Assembly: GCA_029258955.1 (NCBI GenBank) | Contig: JAPDJT010000016.1 | Span: forward strand, 1 to 64,000 | Direction: 5' to 3' | Length of the DNA: 64,000 bases | Source: Thermoplasmatota archaeon | GTDB taxonomy: Archaea; Thermoplasmatota; E2; UBA202; JdFR-43 | Shown here: piece after piece, positions 43,263 through 52,280 of the stretch | How positions within the stretch are numbered: the stretch's first letter is position 1 | How the letters are laid out: every line of letters starts with the position of its first letter | Position numbers and translations under genes: made by a program | Notes under the pieces: generated by a model | Told to the model about the DNA's origin: nothing | The model's input: only the letters and a program-made list of their open reading frames with translations | Database searches by the model: none

Positions 43263-44423
43263 ATGAAATGGCTCATCATTTTGATTTTATTAAGCTTAGC
43301 TATGCAATCTTTTGATAATGAATTTGGCATTCAGTGGGAGAAAAGCTATGGAAAGCTTTGGTGGTGGTCAGCGAGATATGAAGGTCCTCAGCCTGTAGGA
43401 GATGCAGACAACGATGGCTTAAATGAATTGCTCATTGGAGGAAGAGATCCTTTCCTTAGAGTAATGAAATGGAATGGAGAAACTTATGTTGAAGTTGCAA
43501 AGCTTATTGACCCTGTTTTTGGCATTGGCTACTCTTTTTTGGGTATTCCTGAACCATTTGGCTCTGCTACCGGATTTGCTATTGGCGATGCAGACAATGA
43601 TGGCTTGAACGAGATATGCGTTGCTTGGGGGCGCCATTTAACAGCTTATAAGTGGAATGAAAAGAAATATGAGATTATTGGGAGGTATATTGTTTATGAT
43701 GGAAAAAGATGGGGAACAACCTTAGATTGCATTATTGGAGATGTTGACAACGATGGAAAGAATGAAGTTGTTGTGACAGGAGGTTATTACGATGCTCCAG
43801 AAGTTTTGGTTTTGAAATGGAATGGAAATGAGTTTGTTAAAAAAGCGGAATGGGATTATCCTGGCAATTACTGGGTTTATTTTCCATGGATTGCCGATGT
43901 TGACAATGATGGAAAAAATGAGCTAATATGCAATACAAATAGAACATATGTTCTGGAATGGAATGGAAACGGATGGAATGAAAATATAGTTGCTGAGCAT
44001 GAAGAATATCCTTTTGGGTGCGTTGCCAAAGATAGCGATTTTGATGGCAAGCCAGAAATACATGTTACATTTGCTGCTCCAATGCTAAAAATTTATGAAT
44101 ATGAAAATGGAAAATATGTGGAGAAGGCGAGCTTTTACTGGCAAGGAGAAGAAGATACAATTGAAGCAATAGATGTTGGAGATGTTGATGATGATGGCTT
44201 ACCAGAGGTGGCAGTGGGAACAAATTATGTGCATATCCTCCAATGGAATGGTTCTGGCTATGAAGAGGAATATGTAATAAAATATACTCATGGATTACTT
44301 GCTGTAACATGTATTGGAGATATGGACAATGATGGAAAAAATGAAATTCATGCTGGAATGGTTGGAAGAAGTTCGAGAGGCGAGGAATATGAAGCATGGA
44401 TTTTCAAATACGGCTGGAGCTAA
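43263..44423 (+). CDS. Secreted FG-GAP/VCBS repeat beta-propeller
   Basis: A 386-residue protein with an N-terminal signal sequence (KWLIILILLSLAMQS). Seven calcium-binding repeats are seen: GDADNDGLNELL, GDADNDGLNEIC, GDVDNDGKNEVV, ADVDNDGKNELI, KDSDFDGKPEIH, GDVDDDGLPEVA and GDMDNDGKNEIH. They are separated by strands ending KWNG, giving a likely seven-bladed propeller like integrin alpha subunits. It is a surface or secreted binding protein with no catalytic residues evident. Confidence 0.85.
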   Translation: MKWLIILILLSLAMQSFDNEFGIQWEKSYGKLWWWSARYEGPQPVGDADNDGLNELLIGGRDPFLRVMKWNGETYVEVAKLIDPVFGIGYSFLGIPEPFGSATGFAIGDADNDGLNEICVAWGRHLTAYKWNEKKYEIIGRYIVYDGKRWGTTLDCIIGDVDNDGKNEVVVTGGYYDAPEVLVLKWNGNEFVKKAEWDYPGNYWVYFPWIADVDNDGKNELICNTNRTYVLEWNGNGWNENIVAEHEEYPFGCVAKDSDFDGKPEIHVTFAAPMLKIYEYENGKYVEKASFYWQGEEDTIEAIDVGDVDDDGLPEVAVGTNYVHILQWNGSGYEEEYVIKYTHGLLAVTCIGDMDNDGKNEIHAGMVGRSSRGEEYEAWIFKYGWS

Positions 44424-45105
44424 AGCTTTCATAATTATTCTTTTCTTTTTCTTTCCCAACATAACACATGAGGAAAAAGTTGTTTTAATTACAGGATTTG
44501 AGCCATTTGGAAAATGGGAGGTAAATCCTTCTGAGCTTGTTGCTGAAAATTTAAATGGAAGCAAAATAGGAAATGCAAAAGTTATAGGAATTGTTCTTCC
44601 TGTTGATTATAACGAATCTTTTAAAAAGTTGGAAAAAGCCATAGCCAAATACAAGCCTGATTTGATAATATGCTTGGGATTAGATGGTTCAGCAAGAGCA
44701 ATAAATGTTGAAGTGGTGGCTTTAAATTTAAAAAGAGATGGATGGAAGTTTGAAAGAATCAATGAAAAATTATTTTATACTTCAACTCTTCCATGTAAAG
44801 AAATTGTTAATGAGCTAAGAAAAGAAAAAATAAAAGCAAGATTATCATTTTTTGCTGGCTTTTATCTCTGCAATTTCATTTTTTACAATACAATGAAATA
44901 TATTGAAGAAAATGGGCTTGATATAAAAGCAGGATTCATTCATATTCCTCCTTTGAAATCACAAGCATCATATGGGATGGATTTGGAAGAAATTATAAAA
45001 GCTATAAAAATAGCAGTTGAAGTTAGCTTAGATAGCCATTCTTTTAATGGAAAGATTGTATTTTTTGATGATTCTCCTAAAAGCATTGTGACTATTGCTA
45101 CATAA
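44392..45105 (+). CDS. pcp: Pyroglutamyl-peptidase I (C15), possibly exported
   Basis: From ATG 44392 the protein has 237 residues. The core matches family C15: ITGFEPFGKWEVNPSE, a Glu in INVEVVALN, nucleophile Cys in GFYLCNFIFYN and His in FIHIPPLKSQ. It removes N-terminal pyroglutamate from peptides. The start is ambiguous; the one chosen adds AFIIILFFFFPNIT, a hydrophobic stretch like a signal peptide, unusual for C15 enzymes. It overlaps the propeller gene by 32 bases and the convergent helicase by 78. Confidence 0.8.
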   Translation, partial: KHGFSNTAGAKAFIIILFFFFPNITHEEKVVLITGFEPFGKWEVNPSELVAENLNGSKIGNAKVIGIVLPVDYNESFKKLEKAIAKYKPDLIICLGLDGSARAINVEVVALNLKRDGWKFERINEKLFYTSTLPCKEIVNELRKEKIKARLSFFAGFYLCNFIFYNTMKYIEENGLDIKAGFIHIPPLKSQASYGMDLEEIIKAIKIAVEVSLDSHSFNGKIVFFDDSPKSIVTIAT

Positions 45106-46113
45106 AATTGTTATTGCCTTTCCTTTACTACCTGCTCTTGCTGTTCTTCCGATTCTATGTATATAATCATCTGGATAATTTGGAACATCATAGTTAAAAA
45201 TATGAGAAATGCTTTTTATATCAAGTCCTCTTGATGCAACATCTGTTGCACATAGCAATTCTATTTTTCCATGCCTGAATTCCTCTGTAATTCTATCTCT
45301 TTTTGATTGATTTAATCCTCCATGCAATGCCTTTGCATTGTATCCTAATGCCATAAGCTTTTTTGCAAGCATCTCCGCCATAATCCTTGTATTGGTAAAA
45401 ATGAGTGCTTTTTCTGGCTTTTCTTTCCTTATTAAGTTTATTAGCATTGCAAATTTTTCCTTAGGCAATGCTTCGCAATAAAATTGCTCCAGATAATCTT
45501 TGCTTACAATTTTTTCATTTTCTATATGCATAGCATTTTTCATAAATTTTTTTGCAAGTCTTTTTATTTCATACGGTATTGTTGCAGAAAGCATTATAGT
45601 TTGTCTTTTTCTTGGCAGTTTAGCAATAATTTCTTCAATATCTTCGATGAAACCCATATCTAGCATTCTATCTGCTTCATCTATAACGAGGAATTTAATG
45701 TTAGAAAGATTAATTGTTTTCCTTCTCATATGGTCCAAAAGTCTTCCGGGAGTTGCAACAACTATGTTTGCCTTCTTTAGCCTTTCAATTTGTGGCTGAA
45801 TTGCTACACCTCCGTGAATATTTGCTATAACTAAGTTTTTATAGGAATATCTTTTAAACACCTTCTCTATTTGATTTGCCAATTCTCTTGTAGGAGTTAT
45901 TATCAAAGCTTCCATTTGTCCAGCAACATCCTCAATTATTGGGATAGCAAAAGCTAATGTTTTACCAGAGCCAGTTTCAGATTGTACAATAGCATCTTTT
46001 CCATCTTTGATGACTGGCAAAGCTAAACGCTGTATTTCCGTTGCAGTAAAAATCCTATCTTCTTTTAAAAGATTCAATATTCTTCCATCTATATCCATTT
46101 TTTCAAATTCCAT
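45028..46113 (-). CDS. DEAD-box RNA helicase
   Basis: A 361-residue minimal helicase with two RecA domains. Motifs are Q (FTATEIQRLALP), I (SETGSGKT), Ia (PTRELANQI), II (DEAD), III (SAT), IV-V (LIFTNTRIMAE, ATDVASRGLDI) and VI (HRIGRTARAG). It remodels RNA, for example in ribosome assembly or cold response. There is no C-terminal extension. The last 78 bases lie over the 3' end of the convergent peptidase gene. Confidence 0.95.
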   Translation of the reverse strand: MEFEKMDIDGRILNLLKEDRIFTATEIQRLALPVIKDGKDAIVQSETGSGKTLAFAIPIIEDVAGQMEALIITPTRELANQIEKVFKRYSYKNLVIANIHGGVAIQPQIERLKKANIVVATPGRLLDHMRRKTINLSNIKFLVIDEADRMLDMGFIEDIEEIIAKLPRKRQTIMLSATIPYEIKRLAKKFMKNAMHIENEKIVSKDYLEQFYCEALPKEKFAMLINLIRKEKPEKALIFTNTRIMAEMLAKKLMALGYNAKALHGGLNQSKRDRITEEFRHGKIELLCATDVASRGLDIKSISHIFNYDVPNYPDDYIHRIGRTARAGSKGKAITILCSNSHNAFRRIIKKYNLSIKRMAI

Positions 46114-46292
46114 TTTTACACCGGAAAAGAGAATTCCTTTCCGTGCTTAATACAATCCCATTATATAAACTTTGGTAATGACGAAAATGAACTTAGATTG
46201 AAAAATTAGTGCTATTGCTATTACACATGGGAGATAAGCTACGACCATTGCAATAAATTCATCAGTTGACACGCAAGATTGATGAAAAGTTA

Positions 46293-46357
46293 ATGAAATG
46301 TTGCCATAGTTTTTATGCAATAAAGCCAATAAACAATCCATATTTTTTCATTTATTC
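46293..46357 (+). repeat. Dispersed hairpin repeat, copy 14
   Basis: TAATGAAATGTTGCCATAG, then TTATGCAATAAAGCCAATA and TTTTTTCATTTATTC. A decayed minus-oriented neighbour is visible at about 46,190-46,270. Confidence 0.65.
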
Positions 46358-46373
46358 AGCAACTCAAAAATTG

Positions 46374-46389
46374 CATAAATCTTATATCA
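46374..46389 (+). promoter_or_regulatory. TATA-like box of fhs
   Basis: CATAAATCTTATATCA lies about 20-35 bases before the ATG at 46409. Confidence 0.45.
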
Positions 46390-46408
46390 TTGGCTTTTAT
46401 TACCCTAA

Positions 46409-48046
46409 ATGCTGGAAATACAGGAAGTTGCAAAAAAAATTGGAATAAAGGGTAATGAGCTTATTTTATATGGGAAATATAAGGCAAAAGTTGATTTAAA
46501 AATATTTAAAAGAGTTAATAGAAGAAGAGATGGCAAACTCATTTTAGTTTCAACAATAAATCCTACCTTTGAGGGAGAAGGAAAAACTACCATAACAATA
46601 GGATTAGCCCAAGCTTTGGCAAAACTTGGCAAAAAAGTTTGCTTAGCCATAAGGGAGCCGAGCATAGGCCCAGTAATGGGAATAAAAGGGGGAGGCACTG
46701 GAGGAGGAAAAAGCCAAGTTTTACCTGCAGATGATATAAACTTGCATTTTAACGGAGATTTACATGCTATTACCTCCGCCCACAATTTGCTTTCTGCTTT
46801 GCTCGACAACCATATCTTTCATGGAGACAGATTCCACATTGATCCACGCTACATAGTATGGCCTCGTGTTTTGGATATGAATGATAGAAGCTTAAGAAAT
46901 GTTGTTGTTGGGTTAGGCGGACCTAAAGATGGAATTCCACGTCAAGACAGATTTTCTATAACTGCAGCAAGCGAAATCATGGCAATTCTATGCTTAAGCC
47001 AGAGCATGGAAGAGTTGAAGAAAAGATTAGCAAAGATAATAGTTGCATATTCATATGATGAAGAGCCTATTACAGCAGAGCAATTAAATGCTGTTGGAGC
47101 GATGGCGGCATTACTTAAAGATGCTATAAAGCCGAATTTAGTGCAGACAACTGAAGGCGTGCCAGCTTTTGTTCATGGAGGACCATTTGCCAACATTGCC
47201 CATGGAACAAGTAGTTTAATCTCTGCAAAACTTGGCTTAAAGCTTGCTGATTATTTTGTTACTGAAGCTGGTTTTGGCACTGACTTAGGGGCGGAGAAAT
47301 TCTTCAACATAGTTTGTAGATATGGTATAAAGCCAGATGTTGTGGTTCTTGTTGTTTCTTTAAAAGCTTTGAAATGGCATGGAGGAATGAATTTAGATGA
47401 GATAAAGAAAGGAAAGAAAAGCGTAAGAGCTGTTAAAAAAGGATTAGAGAATTTAGAAAAACATGTTGAAAACATAAAACTTTTTGGCGTGCCATTAGTT
47501 ATTGCTTTAAATAAGTTTGATGGAGATAGGGAAGAGGAAATGAAAATTGTTGAAGAATTTGCAGAAAAAAATGGTATACCTTTTGCTGTTGCAGATGTAT
47601 ATAGGCAAGGAGGAGAAGGTGGCATTGAACTTGCTGGAAAAGTAATTAGCACAATTTATAGTCAAAAACCAAGATTCAAGTTTCTTTATGCTCTCGACTT
47701 GCCAGTGAAGGAAAAAATAGAAACTATAGCAAAAAAGATATATGGGGCTGGAAGAGTTGTTTATAGTTTAACTGCAGAGGATGACATAAGGATAATAAAT
47801 AAACTTGGGCTAAATGATTTGCCGATTTGCATGGCTAAAACACCTTATAGCTTAACAGATGATGCAAGCATAAGGGGAAGACCAAGAAATTTCAAAATAA
47901 CAATAAAAGAGATAAGAATATCTGCTGGAGCTGGTTTTCTTGTGCCGATTACTGGCAAAATAACGACAATGCCTGGATTACCAGCAAAGCCAGCAGCAGA
48001 AAAAATAAATGTTGATGAAGATGGAAACATTATAGGCATTGAATAG
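46409..48046 (+). CDS. fhs: Formate-tetrahydrofolate ligase
   Basis: A 545-residue enzyme making 10-formyl-tetrahydrofolate from formate, folate and ATP. The P-loop is PTFEGEGKTT, followed by LREPSIGPVMGIKGGGTGGG-like glycine-rich loop, INLHFNGDLHAITSAHNLLS and VVLVVSLKALKWHGG. Most archaea lack it; its presence, with GcvT at 54,650, implies folate-type one-carbon metabolism, as in Thermoplasma relatives. Bacterial origin is likely in the distant past, though codon use matches the neighbours. Confidence 0.95.
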   Translation: MLEIQEVAKKIGIKGNELILYGKYKAKVDLKIFKRVNRRRDGKLILVSTINPTFEGEGKTTITIGLAQALAKLGKKVCLAIREPSIGPVMGIKGGGTGGGKSQVLPADDINLHFNGDLHAITSAHNLLSALLDNHIFHGDRFHIDPRYIVWPRVLDMNDRSLRNVVVGLGGPKDGIPRQDRFSITAASEIMAILCLSQSMEELKKRLAKIIVAYSYDEEPITAEQLNAVGAMAALLKDAIKPNLVQTTEGVPAFVHGGPFANIAHGTSSLISAKLGLKLADYFVTEAGFGTDLGAEKFFNIVCRYGIKPDVVVLVVSLKALKWHGGMNLDEIKKGKKSVRAVKKGLENLEKHVENIKLFGVPLVIALNKFDGDREEEMKIVEEFAEKNGIPFAVADVYRQGGEGGIELAGKVISTIYSQKPRFKFLYALDLPVKEKIETIAKKIYGAGRVVYSLTAEDDIRIINKLGLNDLPICMAKTPYSLTDDASIRGRPRNFKITIKEIRISAGAGFLVPITGKITTMPGLPAKPAAEKINVDEDGNIIGIE

Positions 48047-48122
48047 CAATTTTTCATGAATGTACTAAAAAGTTCGACAATTGTCGCATATTCTTTATAA
48101 ATAAAATAAAATTGCCTGAATG

Positions 48123-48148
48123 GGGGAGGGAAATGCCTCCCCTTTTTT
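48123..48148 (+). terminator. Hairpin followed by six T
   Basis: GGGGAGG and CCTCCCC form a 7-bp stem around a 6-base loop, then TTTTTT. It lies about 75 bases after fhs and can end its transcript like an intrinsic terminator. Confidence 0.6.
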
Positions 48149-48156
48149 AATGCTTT

Positions 48157-48191
48157 CCCCTCCCCCTGCCTCCGCCTCCCGCCTCCCCTCC
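48157..48191 (-). other. G-rich tract after a radical SAM gene (quadruplex-capable)
   Basis: On the minus strand, right after the stop at 48198, come runs GGGG, GGG, GG, GGGGG and GGGG separated by short AGGC-type spacers. It is very unusual in this AT-rich DNA. It may form a G-quadruplex in DNA or in the 3' end of the mRNA. Confidence 0.6.
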
Positions 48192-48197
48192 TTCTTT

Positions 48198-49355
48198 TTA
48201 TGATTCCTCTGCGACATATATGTTATGCTTGTTTCTGATAATTCTAATATTTGTATATTCTCCCACCTTTTTATTAGTTTCTGTGATTTGGATGACTCTA
48301 TCTCTTTCAAAAGCGAGCATTTCATTTTTCATTCTTCCTTCCATTTCAATTTTTACTTTTAGCTTTTCTCCCACTTTAAATTTCTTTGGCAAAGATTTGC
48401 ATTTCACTATTCCAAAATCTTCTGGATACAATCTTAGCCCTTCCCCCATTTCTTCAAGCTTTTTATAAAACACTTTGAAATTCATTTCTTTTACTCCTTT
48501 TGGTTTTCTTCCAAACTTATATTTTATGTATTTTTGTATTCCAAATGGTTTCCATTTTTTTCCAGCTCCTATTTTATTTCCAAATTCAATGATTTTTTTC
48601 ATATCTTCATCATTATATCCGGGAACCCAGACAGGGGCGATGAGCAAGTCTATTTGGCTTACTGCAATTTCTTCAGCTATTTCCAAAACATGCTTTAAGT
48701 TATATGTTGGCACCCCCGCCAAAACTTTTGCCATTTTTTCATCCATGCTATTTATAGATAAATTTATTCTATCTAAATAGCCTTCAAGCCTTTTTATCAT
48801 GTCTTTTGTAATGAGAATTCCGTTTGTTTGTATGGAAACAACATCAGCTATTTTGCTTAACTTTCTTATTAGCTCGACAATATAAGGATATATAAAAGGC
48901 TCCCCCTGTCCATCTATGTGGGCTTCTATTCCATTTTTGCAATGCTTTCTTTTAAAATCAGCTACTTCTTCAAATTTCTCCACCAGATAATCAACATCTA
49001 CCATATAATCTGTTACTCTCGTTCTGCTTTTCCCTTCATCCACAGAGCAAAATATGCAATTTAAATTGCAACCAGTGCAAGGACGAACTTGAAGCAAATT
49101 TGTACCTCTGTCTATAATCCCAAATGCAGTATGTCCTATGAGGGGAACCCCACTTTCCTTTGTTATGTAGTAAAGTTTTCTTTTAGTAATGGCATTATAA
49201 ATATTTTTATGAGGACAAAATGAAATGATTTCTTCATCGCTATAATTTCTTCTATACTTTTCGTAAATTTTTTTGGGAATTCTTACTTCTATAACATTAT
49301 GCAAAATAAAAACAACTTCGTTTTTCTTGCCATCAACAAATTTTTCATACATCAT
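48198..49355 (-). CDS. Radical SAM protein with C-terminal TRAM domain (COG2100 type)
   Basis: A 385-residue enzyme. The radical SAM cluster is Cys96-Cys100-Cys103 (CNLNCIFC), with GQGEPFIYP and LSINSMDE as SAM and substrate regions. The last about 70 residues (LPKKFKVGEKLKVKIEMEGR) form a TRAM-like beta barrel, which binds RNA or tRNA in other enzymes. It may modify RNA. The ATG shares one base with the stop of the PaaK-like gene, so they form one operon. Confidence 0.85.
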   Translation of the reverse strand: MMYEKFVDGKKNEVVFILHNVIEVRIPKKIYEKYRRNYSDEEIISFCPHKNIYNAITKRKLYYITKESGVPLIGHTAFGIIDRGTNLLQVRPCTGCNLNCIFCSVDEGKSRTRVTDYMVDVDYLVEKFEEVADFKRKHCKNGIEAHIDGQGEPFIYPYIVELIRKLSKIADVVSIQTNGILITKDMIKRLEGYLDRINLSINSMDEKMAKVLAGVPTYNLKHVLEIAEEIAVSQIDLLIAPVWVPGYNDEDMKKIIEFGNKIGAGKKWKPFGIQKYIKYKFGRKPKGVKEMNFKVFYKKLEEMGEGLRLYPEDFGIVKCKSLPKKFKVGEKLKVKIEMEGRMKNEMLAFERDRVIQITETNKKVGEYTNIRIIRNKHNIYVAEES

Positions 49356-50752
49356 TAGAGCAAGGCTTCTTCAACTATTTTTCTATCGAGCTTTGATATG
49401 ATGAGAGGCGGAGAGGTTGCTCCTTCTGGCTTTTCTACTTCCTTCGCTTCTTTTACTTCAATGTCTATGTCTTCCTTTAAAAACTCCTTGTAGTTCTTTT
49501 CAATCTCCTTTAGCAAAGTTTCTACATCTACCCCTTTATTCCTTTCTTCCTCATCAATTTCAATTCTTATTTCTAATTTATCCAAAGCATGCTGAACAAT
49601 CTGGAATCTTTTTATTTGGTAAGTTCCATATTTATTTGCTGCTTCCGCCAACGGCATTGGAATTGTTGCTGGCGGGAATATTTTTCCAGAAGGCATTACA
49701 ATTGCATCTTTTTTGCGGCCTTCTAAGCTTTTTAGCAATGGAGTATGCATTCCACAATTGCAACCATTTCCTTCAAATGAAGCAATATCATTTAGTCCAG
49801 TATATCTTATTATTGGCGTTCCTCCTGGATAGAGGCGGGTTATGACAATGCTACCAAATTCTCCTTCATTTACTGGTTCTCCCTCCTTATCAAGAATTTC
49901 AACGTGAACAAAATCATTGTTTATATGGAAACCATTCTCTAAGCATTCAAAAGCTATTGTGCCCCCTTCAGTTGTTGCATACAGGTTAAACACTCTTGCA
50001 TTAAAAGCTTCTTGTATGTAATTTCTTGAATATGAATCGAGAACTTCACCGCTTGATATAACATATTTTGGATTGATTTTTTCGCCGAGCCCCTTCTTTT
50101 TAAGAGTTGCTATCCCCATTAAAACACTTGTATATCCAATTAGCAACTCCGGCTGAAACTTTTCCATTTTTTTGATTAAATTCTTTGCTTCCTCCCCAGT
50201 ATAAAGATTCTGATAGTTATTTAATGAAAAGAAAGCAGATAAGCTTTTTAACAAGCCCTTCTTCAAGCACTCTTCATCTGCTGTTTTTGGAACAGAAAAG
50301 TCACCAATATTCGTTATCTTTGTTTTCTTCCAACTCATTCCATATGCTTTAAGTTGTCTCACTCCTCCCAGAGCTTCAATAAAAATGTATTCATAATCCT
50401 TATACATCATAACGGGGCGCCCAGACGAGCCAGAGGTGCCAACAAGAAAAGCTTTTTCCCTTTTATATCCAACAGGAACAATATCATCTGGAAAACCTCT
50501 TATTAAATCTTCCTTTGTAATCAATGGCAACTTGTGCAAATCATCTATTCCTTTTATGTCATCCGGATAGACCCCAGCTTCTTTATATTTCCTTCTATAA
50601 AGAGGAACTTTATATGCATATTTTAATGTCTTCTTTAAAGCTTTATCTTGATATCTTTTTATTTCCTCTTTACTTTTCCAAGCTCTTTTTACATCTGTCA
50701 AATAATGTTTTAAAATTTTTGCTGTGAATATAGGATTGAAAAAAGGATTCAT
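49355..50752 (-). CDS. PaaK-like phenylacetate-CoA ligase / adenylate-forming enzyme
   Basis: A 465-residue ANL-family enzyme. The P-loop is GTSGSSGRPVMM, the adenine-binding region LYATTEGGTIAFEC and the sugar-binding Asp region RYTGLNDIASF. A Cys pair in NGCNCGMHTP may bind metal. Relatives activate phenylacetate or coenzyme F420; the substrate here is unknown. Co-transcribed with the radical SAM-TRAM gene. Confidence 0.85.
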   Translation of the reverse strand: MNPFFNPIFTAKILKHYLTDVKRAWKSKEEIKRYQDKALKKTLKYAYKVPLYRRKYKEAGVYPDDIKGIDDLHKLPLITKEDLIRGFPDDIVPVGYKREKAFLVGTSGSSGRPVMMYKDYEYIFIEALGGVRQLKAYGMSWKKTKITNIGDFSVPKTADEECLKKGLLKSLSAFFSLNNYQNLYTGEEAKNLIKKMEKFQPELLIGYTSVLMGIATLKKKGLGEKINPKYVISSGEVLDSYSRNYIQEAFNARVFNLYATTEGGTIAFECLENGFHINNDFVHVEILDKEGEPVNEGEFGSIVITRLYPGGTPIIRYTGLNDIASFEGNGCNCGMHTPLLKSLEGRKKDAIVMPSGKIFPPATIPMPLAEAANKYGTYQIKRFQIVQHALDKLEIRIEIDEEERNKGVDVETLLKEIEKNYKEFLKEDIDIEVKEAKEVEKPEGATSPPLIISKLDRKIVEEALL

Positions 50753-50783
50753 ATGATGCTAAAAAGCCAATTATATTTAAATT

Positions 50784-50850
50784 TTAGTGAAGGAAATATT
50801 ATGATTGGCTTTTGTTGCACGGGAAAATATGCATATAACAACATCATTAA
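50784..50850 (-). repeat. Dispersed hairpin repeat, copy 15 (decayed, minus orientation)
   Basis: On the minus strand: TTAATGATGTTGTTATATGC, then GTGCAACAAAAGCCAATCAT and TTTCCTTCACTA. Confidence 0.45.
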
Positions 50851-50892
50851 TTCTGCTGAAGCAGGTTTTTAAATAGTAGTATATTCAAGCAA

Positions 50893-51513
50893 GTGGATAA
50901 GCTATTAAAAGAAATAGAAAAGCTAAAGAAAAGTGAAATAAAAGAAGTCGTTGAACATAGGATTAAAGAGTTTAAAGAAATTGGAAAAGATGAAGAAAAA
51001 ACATTCAAAGAATTATGCTTTTGCATTTTGACAGCTAATTTTAACGCTGAGAAAGCTATAAAAATGCAGGAAGAAATTGACAATGGCTTCATTAATTGGG
51101 ATAAAAATAAACTGGAAGAAAAGCTGAGGAAACTTGGTCATAGATTTGCTAGAAAGAGGGCGGAATATATTGTTGGAGCAAGAAAATTTCTGCACATAAA
51201 GAAATTTTTAGAAAAATTTTCTGATGAAAGGAAGGCAAGGGAATGGCTTGTAAAAAATATAAAAGGAATTGGATATAAGGAAGCAAGCCATTTTTTAAGA
51301 AACATTGGCTGTGAAAATGTTGCAATTCTTGATTTTCATATACTTGATTTATTGGAAAAATATAAGATTATAAATAAGCCTAAGAGCTTAACAAAAAAAA
51401 GATATATGGAAATAGAGAGGATATTAGAAAAATTAGCAGAGAAAACAAAATTAAGTTTGGCAGAGTTGGATTTATATCTTTGGTATATGGAAACTGGAAG
51501 AATTCTCAAATAG
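50893..51513 (+). CDS. 8-oxoguanine DNA glycosylase/lyase, Ogg2 type
   Basis: A 206-residue helix-hairpin-helix glycosylase. KGIGYKEASHFLRNIG holds the HhH motif and catalytic Lys129; Asp147 is in AILDFHILD. FCILTANFNAEKA is the N-terminal family segment. It excises 8-oxoguanine and cuts the abasic site. The GTG start is supported by TTTTTAAATA about 25 bases upstream. Its end overlaps queH by 8 bases (convergent). Confidence 0.92.
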   Translation: MDKLLKEIEKLKKSEIKEVVEHRIKEFKEIGKDEEKTFKELCFCILTANFNAEKAIKMQEEIDNGFINWDKNKLEEKLRKLGHRFARKRAEYIVGARKFLHIKKFLEKFSDERKAREWLVKNIKGIGYKEASHFLRNIGCENVAILDFHILDLLEKYKIINKPKSLTKKRYMEIERILEKLAEKTKLSLAELDLYLWYMETGRILK

Positions 51514-52045
51514 ACTTTTTACCGAATCTTTCCCATTCACTAATCAAACATCCGCAATATTTCTGGCTATACAAGCTATAAACTTTTGCTATTTCCTTTC
51601 CTTGTTTCCATCCTTGTCGAAAATCTTCATAATAAAATTTTATTCCATATTTTTTCTCTAACTCTTCCCCCACTTTCCTTATTTCATTATGGTATTGATG
51701 ATGAGAAACAAGCAGAGTTGTAGAGAAAGCATCGAATCCATTTTCCTTAGCATATTTTGCCACTCTCTCCAATCTATATTTATAGCAGTTAATGCATCTT
51801 TCTGGTCTTTCAATATTTTTCAATTGAATTCTTAAATAATCAATAAAATCATATTCATCATAAACAACTTCGACATTTTCTAATTCAGCATATTTCTTAA
51901 CAGCATCCAATCTCGCTTCATATTCCATATATGGATGAATATTTGGATTATACCAATATCCTACAACTTCATGTCCTTCCTCTCTTAACCTTTTATGAGG
52001 ATAGGCAAAACAAATTGCGCAGCATATATGCATAAGGATTTTCAT
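51506..52045 (-). CDS. queH: QueH-type epoxyqueuosine reductase (DUF208)
   Basis: A 179-residue protein with conserved Cys pairs: HICCAICFAYP at the N-terminus, RCINCYKYRLE in the middle and YSQKYCGCLIS near the end, which bind an Fe-S cluster and metal. QueH makes queuosine in bacterial tRNA; archaea carry archaeosine, so the archaeal substrate is uncertain. Monocistronic, flanked downstream by a convergent gene. Confidence 0.85.
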   Translation of the reverse strand: MKILMHICCAICFAYPHKRLREEGHEVVGYWYNPNIHPYMEYEARLDAVKKYAELENVEVVYDEYDFIDYLRIQLKNIERPERCINCYKYRLERVAKYAKENGFDAFSTTLLVSHHQYHNEIRKVGEELEKKYGIKFYYEDFRQGWKQGKEIAKVYSLYSQKYCGCLISEWERFGKKSI

Positions 52046-52084
52046 AATATGAAGAAACGCATATATAAAAAGATTTTTTGGAAA

Positions 52085-52150
52085 TGAAAATGAAATGGGA
52101 TGTTGTTATAGTAAATTCCAGCAAGAATTTAATGACTATTTTCTTACAGG
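52085..52150 (+). repeat. Dispersed hairpin repeat, copy 16
   Basis: AAATGAAATGGGATGTTGTT then ATAGTAAATTCC is identical to the best copy (60,828); the right half AATGACTATTTTCTTAC is decayed. Confidence 0.65.
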
Positions 52151-52204
52151 GAATTAAAATAGTCTGTGCACTATTCTTACCATTTTTTCAATTATCACAA
52201 GCTA

Positions 52205-52280
52205 AATAATGAAAAGAGATGTTGCGGGGTATTTCTCTTTCTGCAACAATAACCAATGACAGCAAGATAATTTTTCGCAT
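52205..52280 (+). repeat. Dispersed hairpin repeat, copy 17
   Basis: AAATAATGAAAAGAGATGTT, then TGCAACAATAACCAATGAC and AGCAAGATAATTTTTCGCAT. TTGC/GCAA can pair. Confidence 0.55.

Noticed and set aside
44314-44391. Upstream start for the pyroglutamyl peptidase
   Set aside because: It would place 26 residues within the propeller's final repeat region in another frame, with no promoter or ribosome site.
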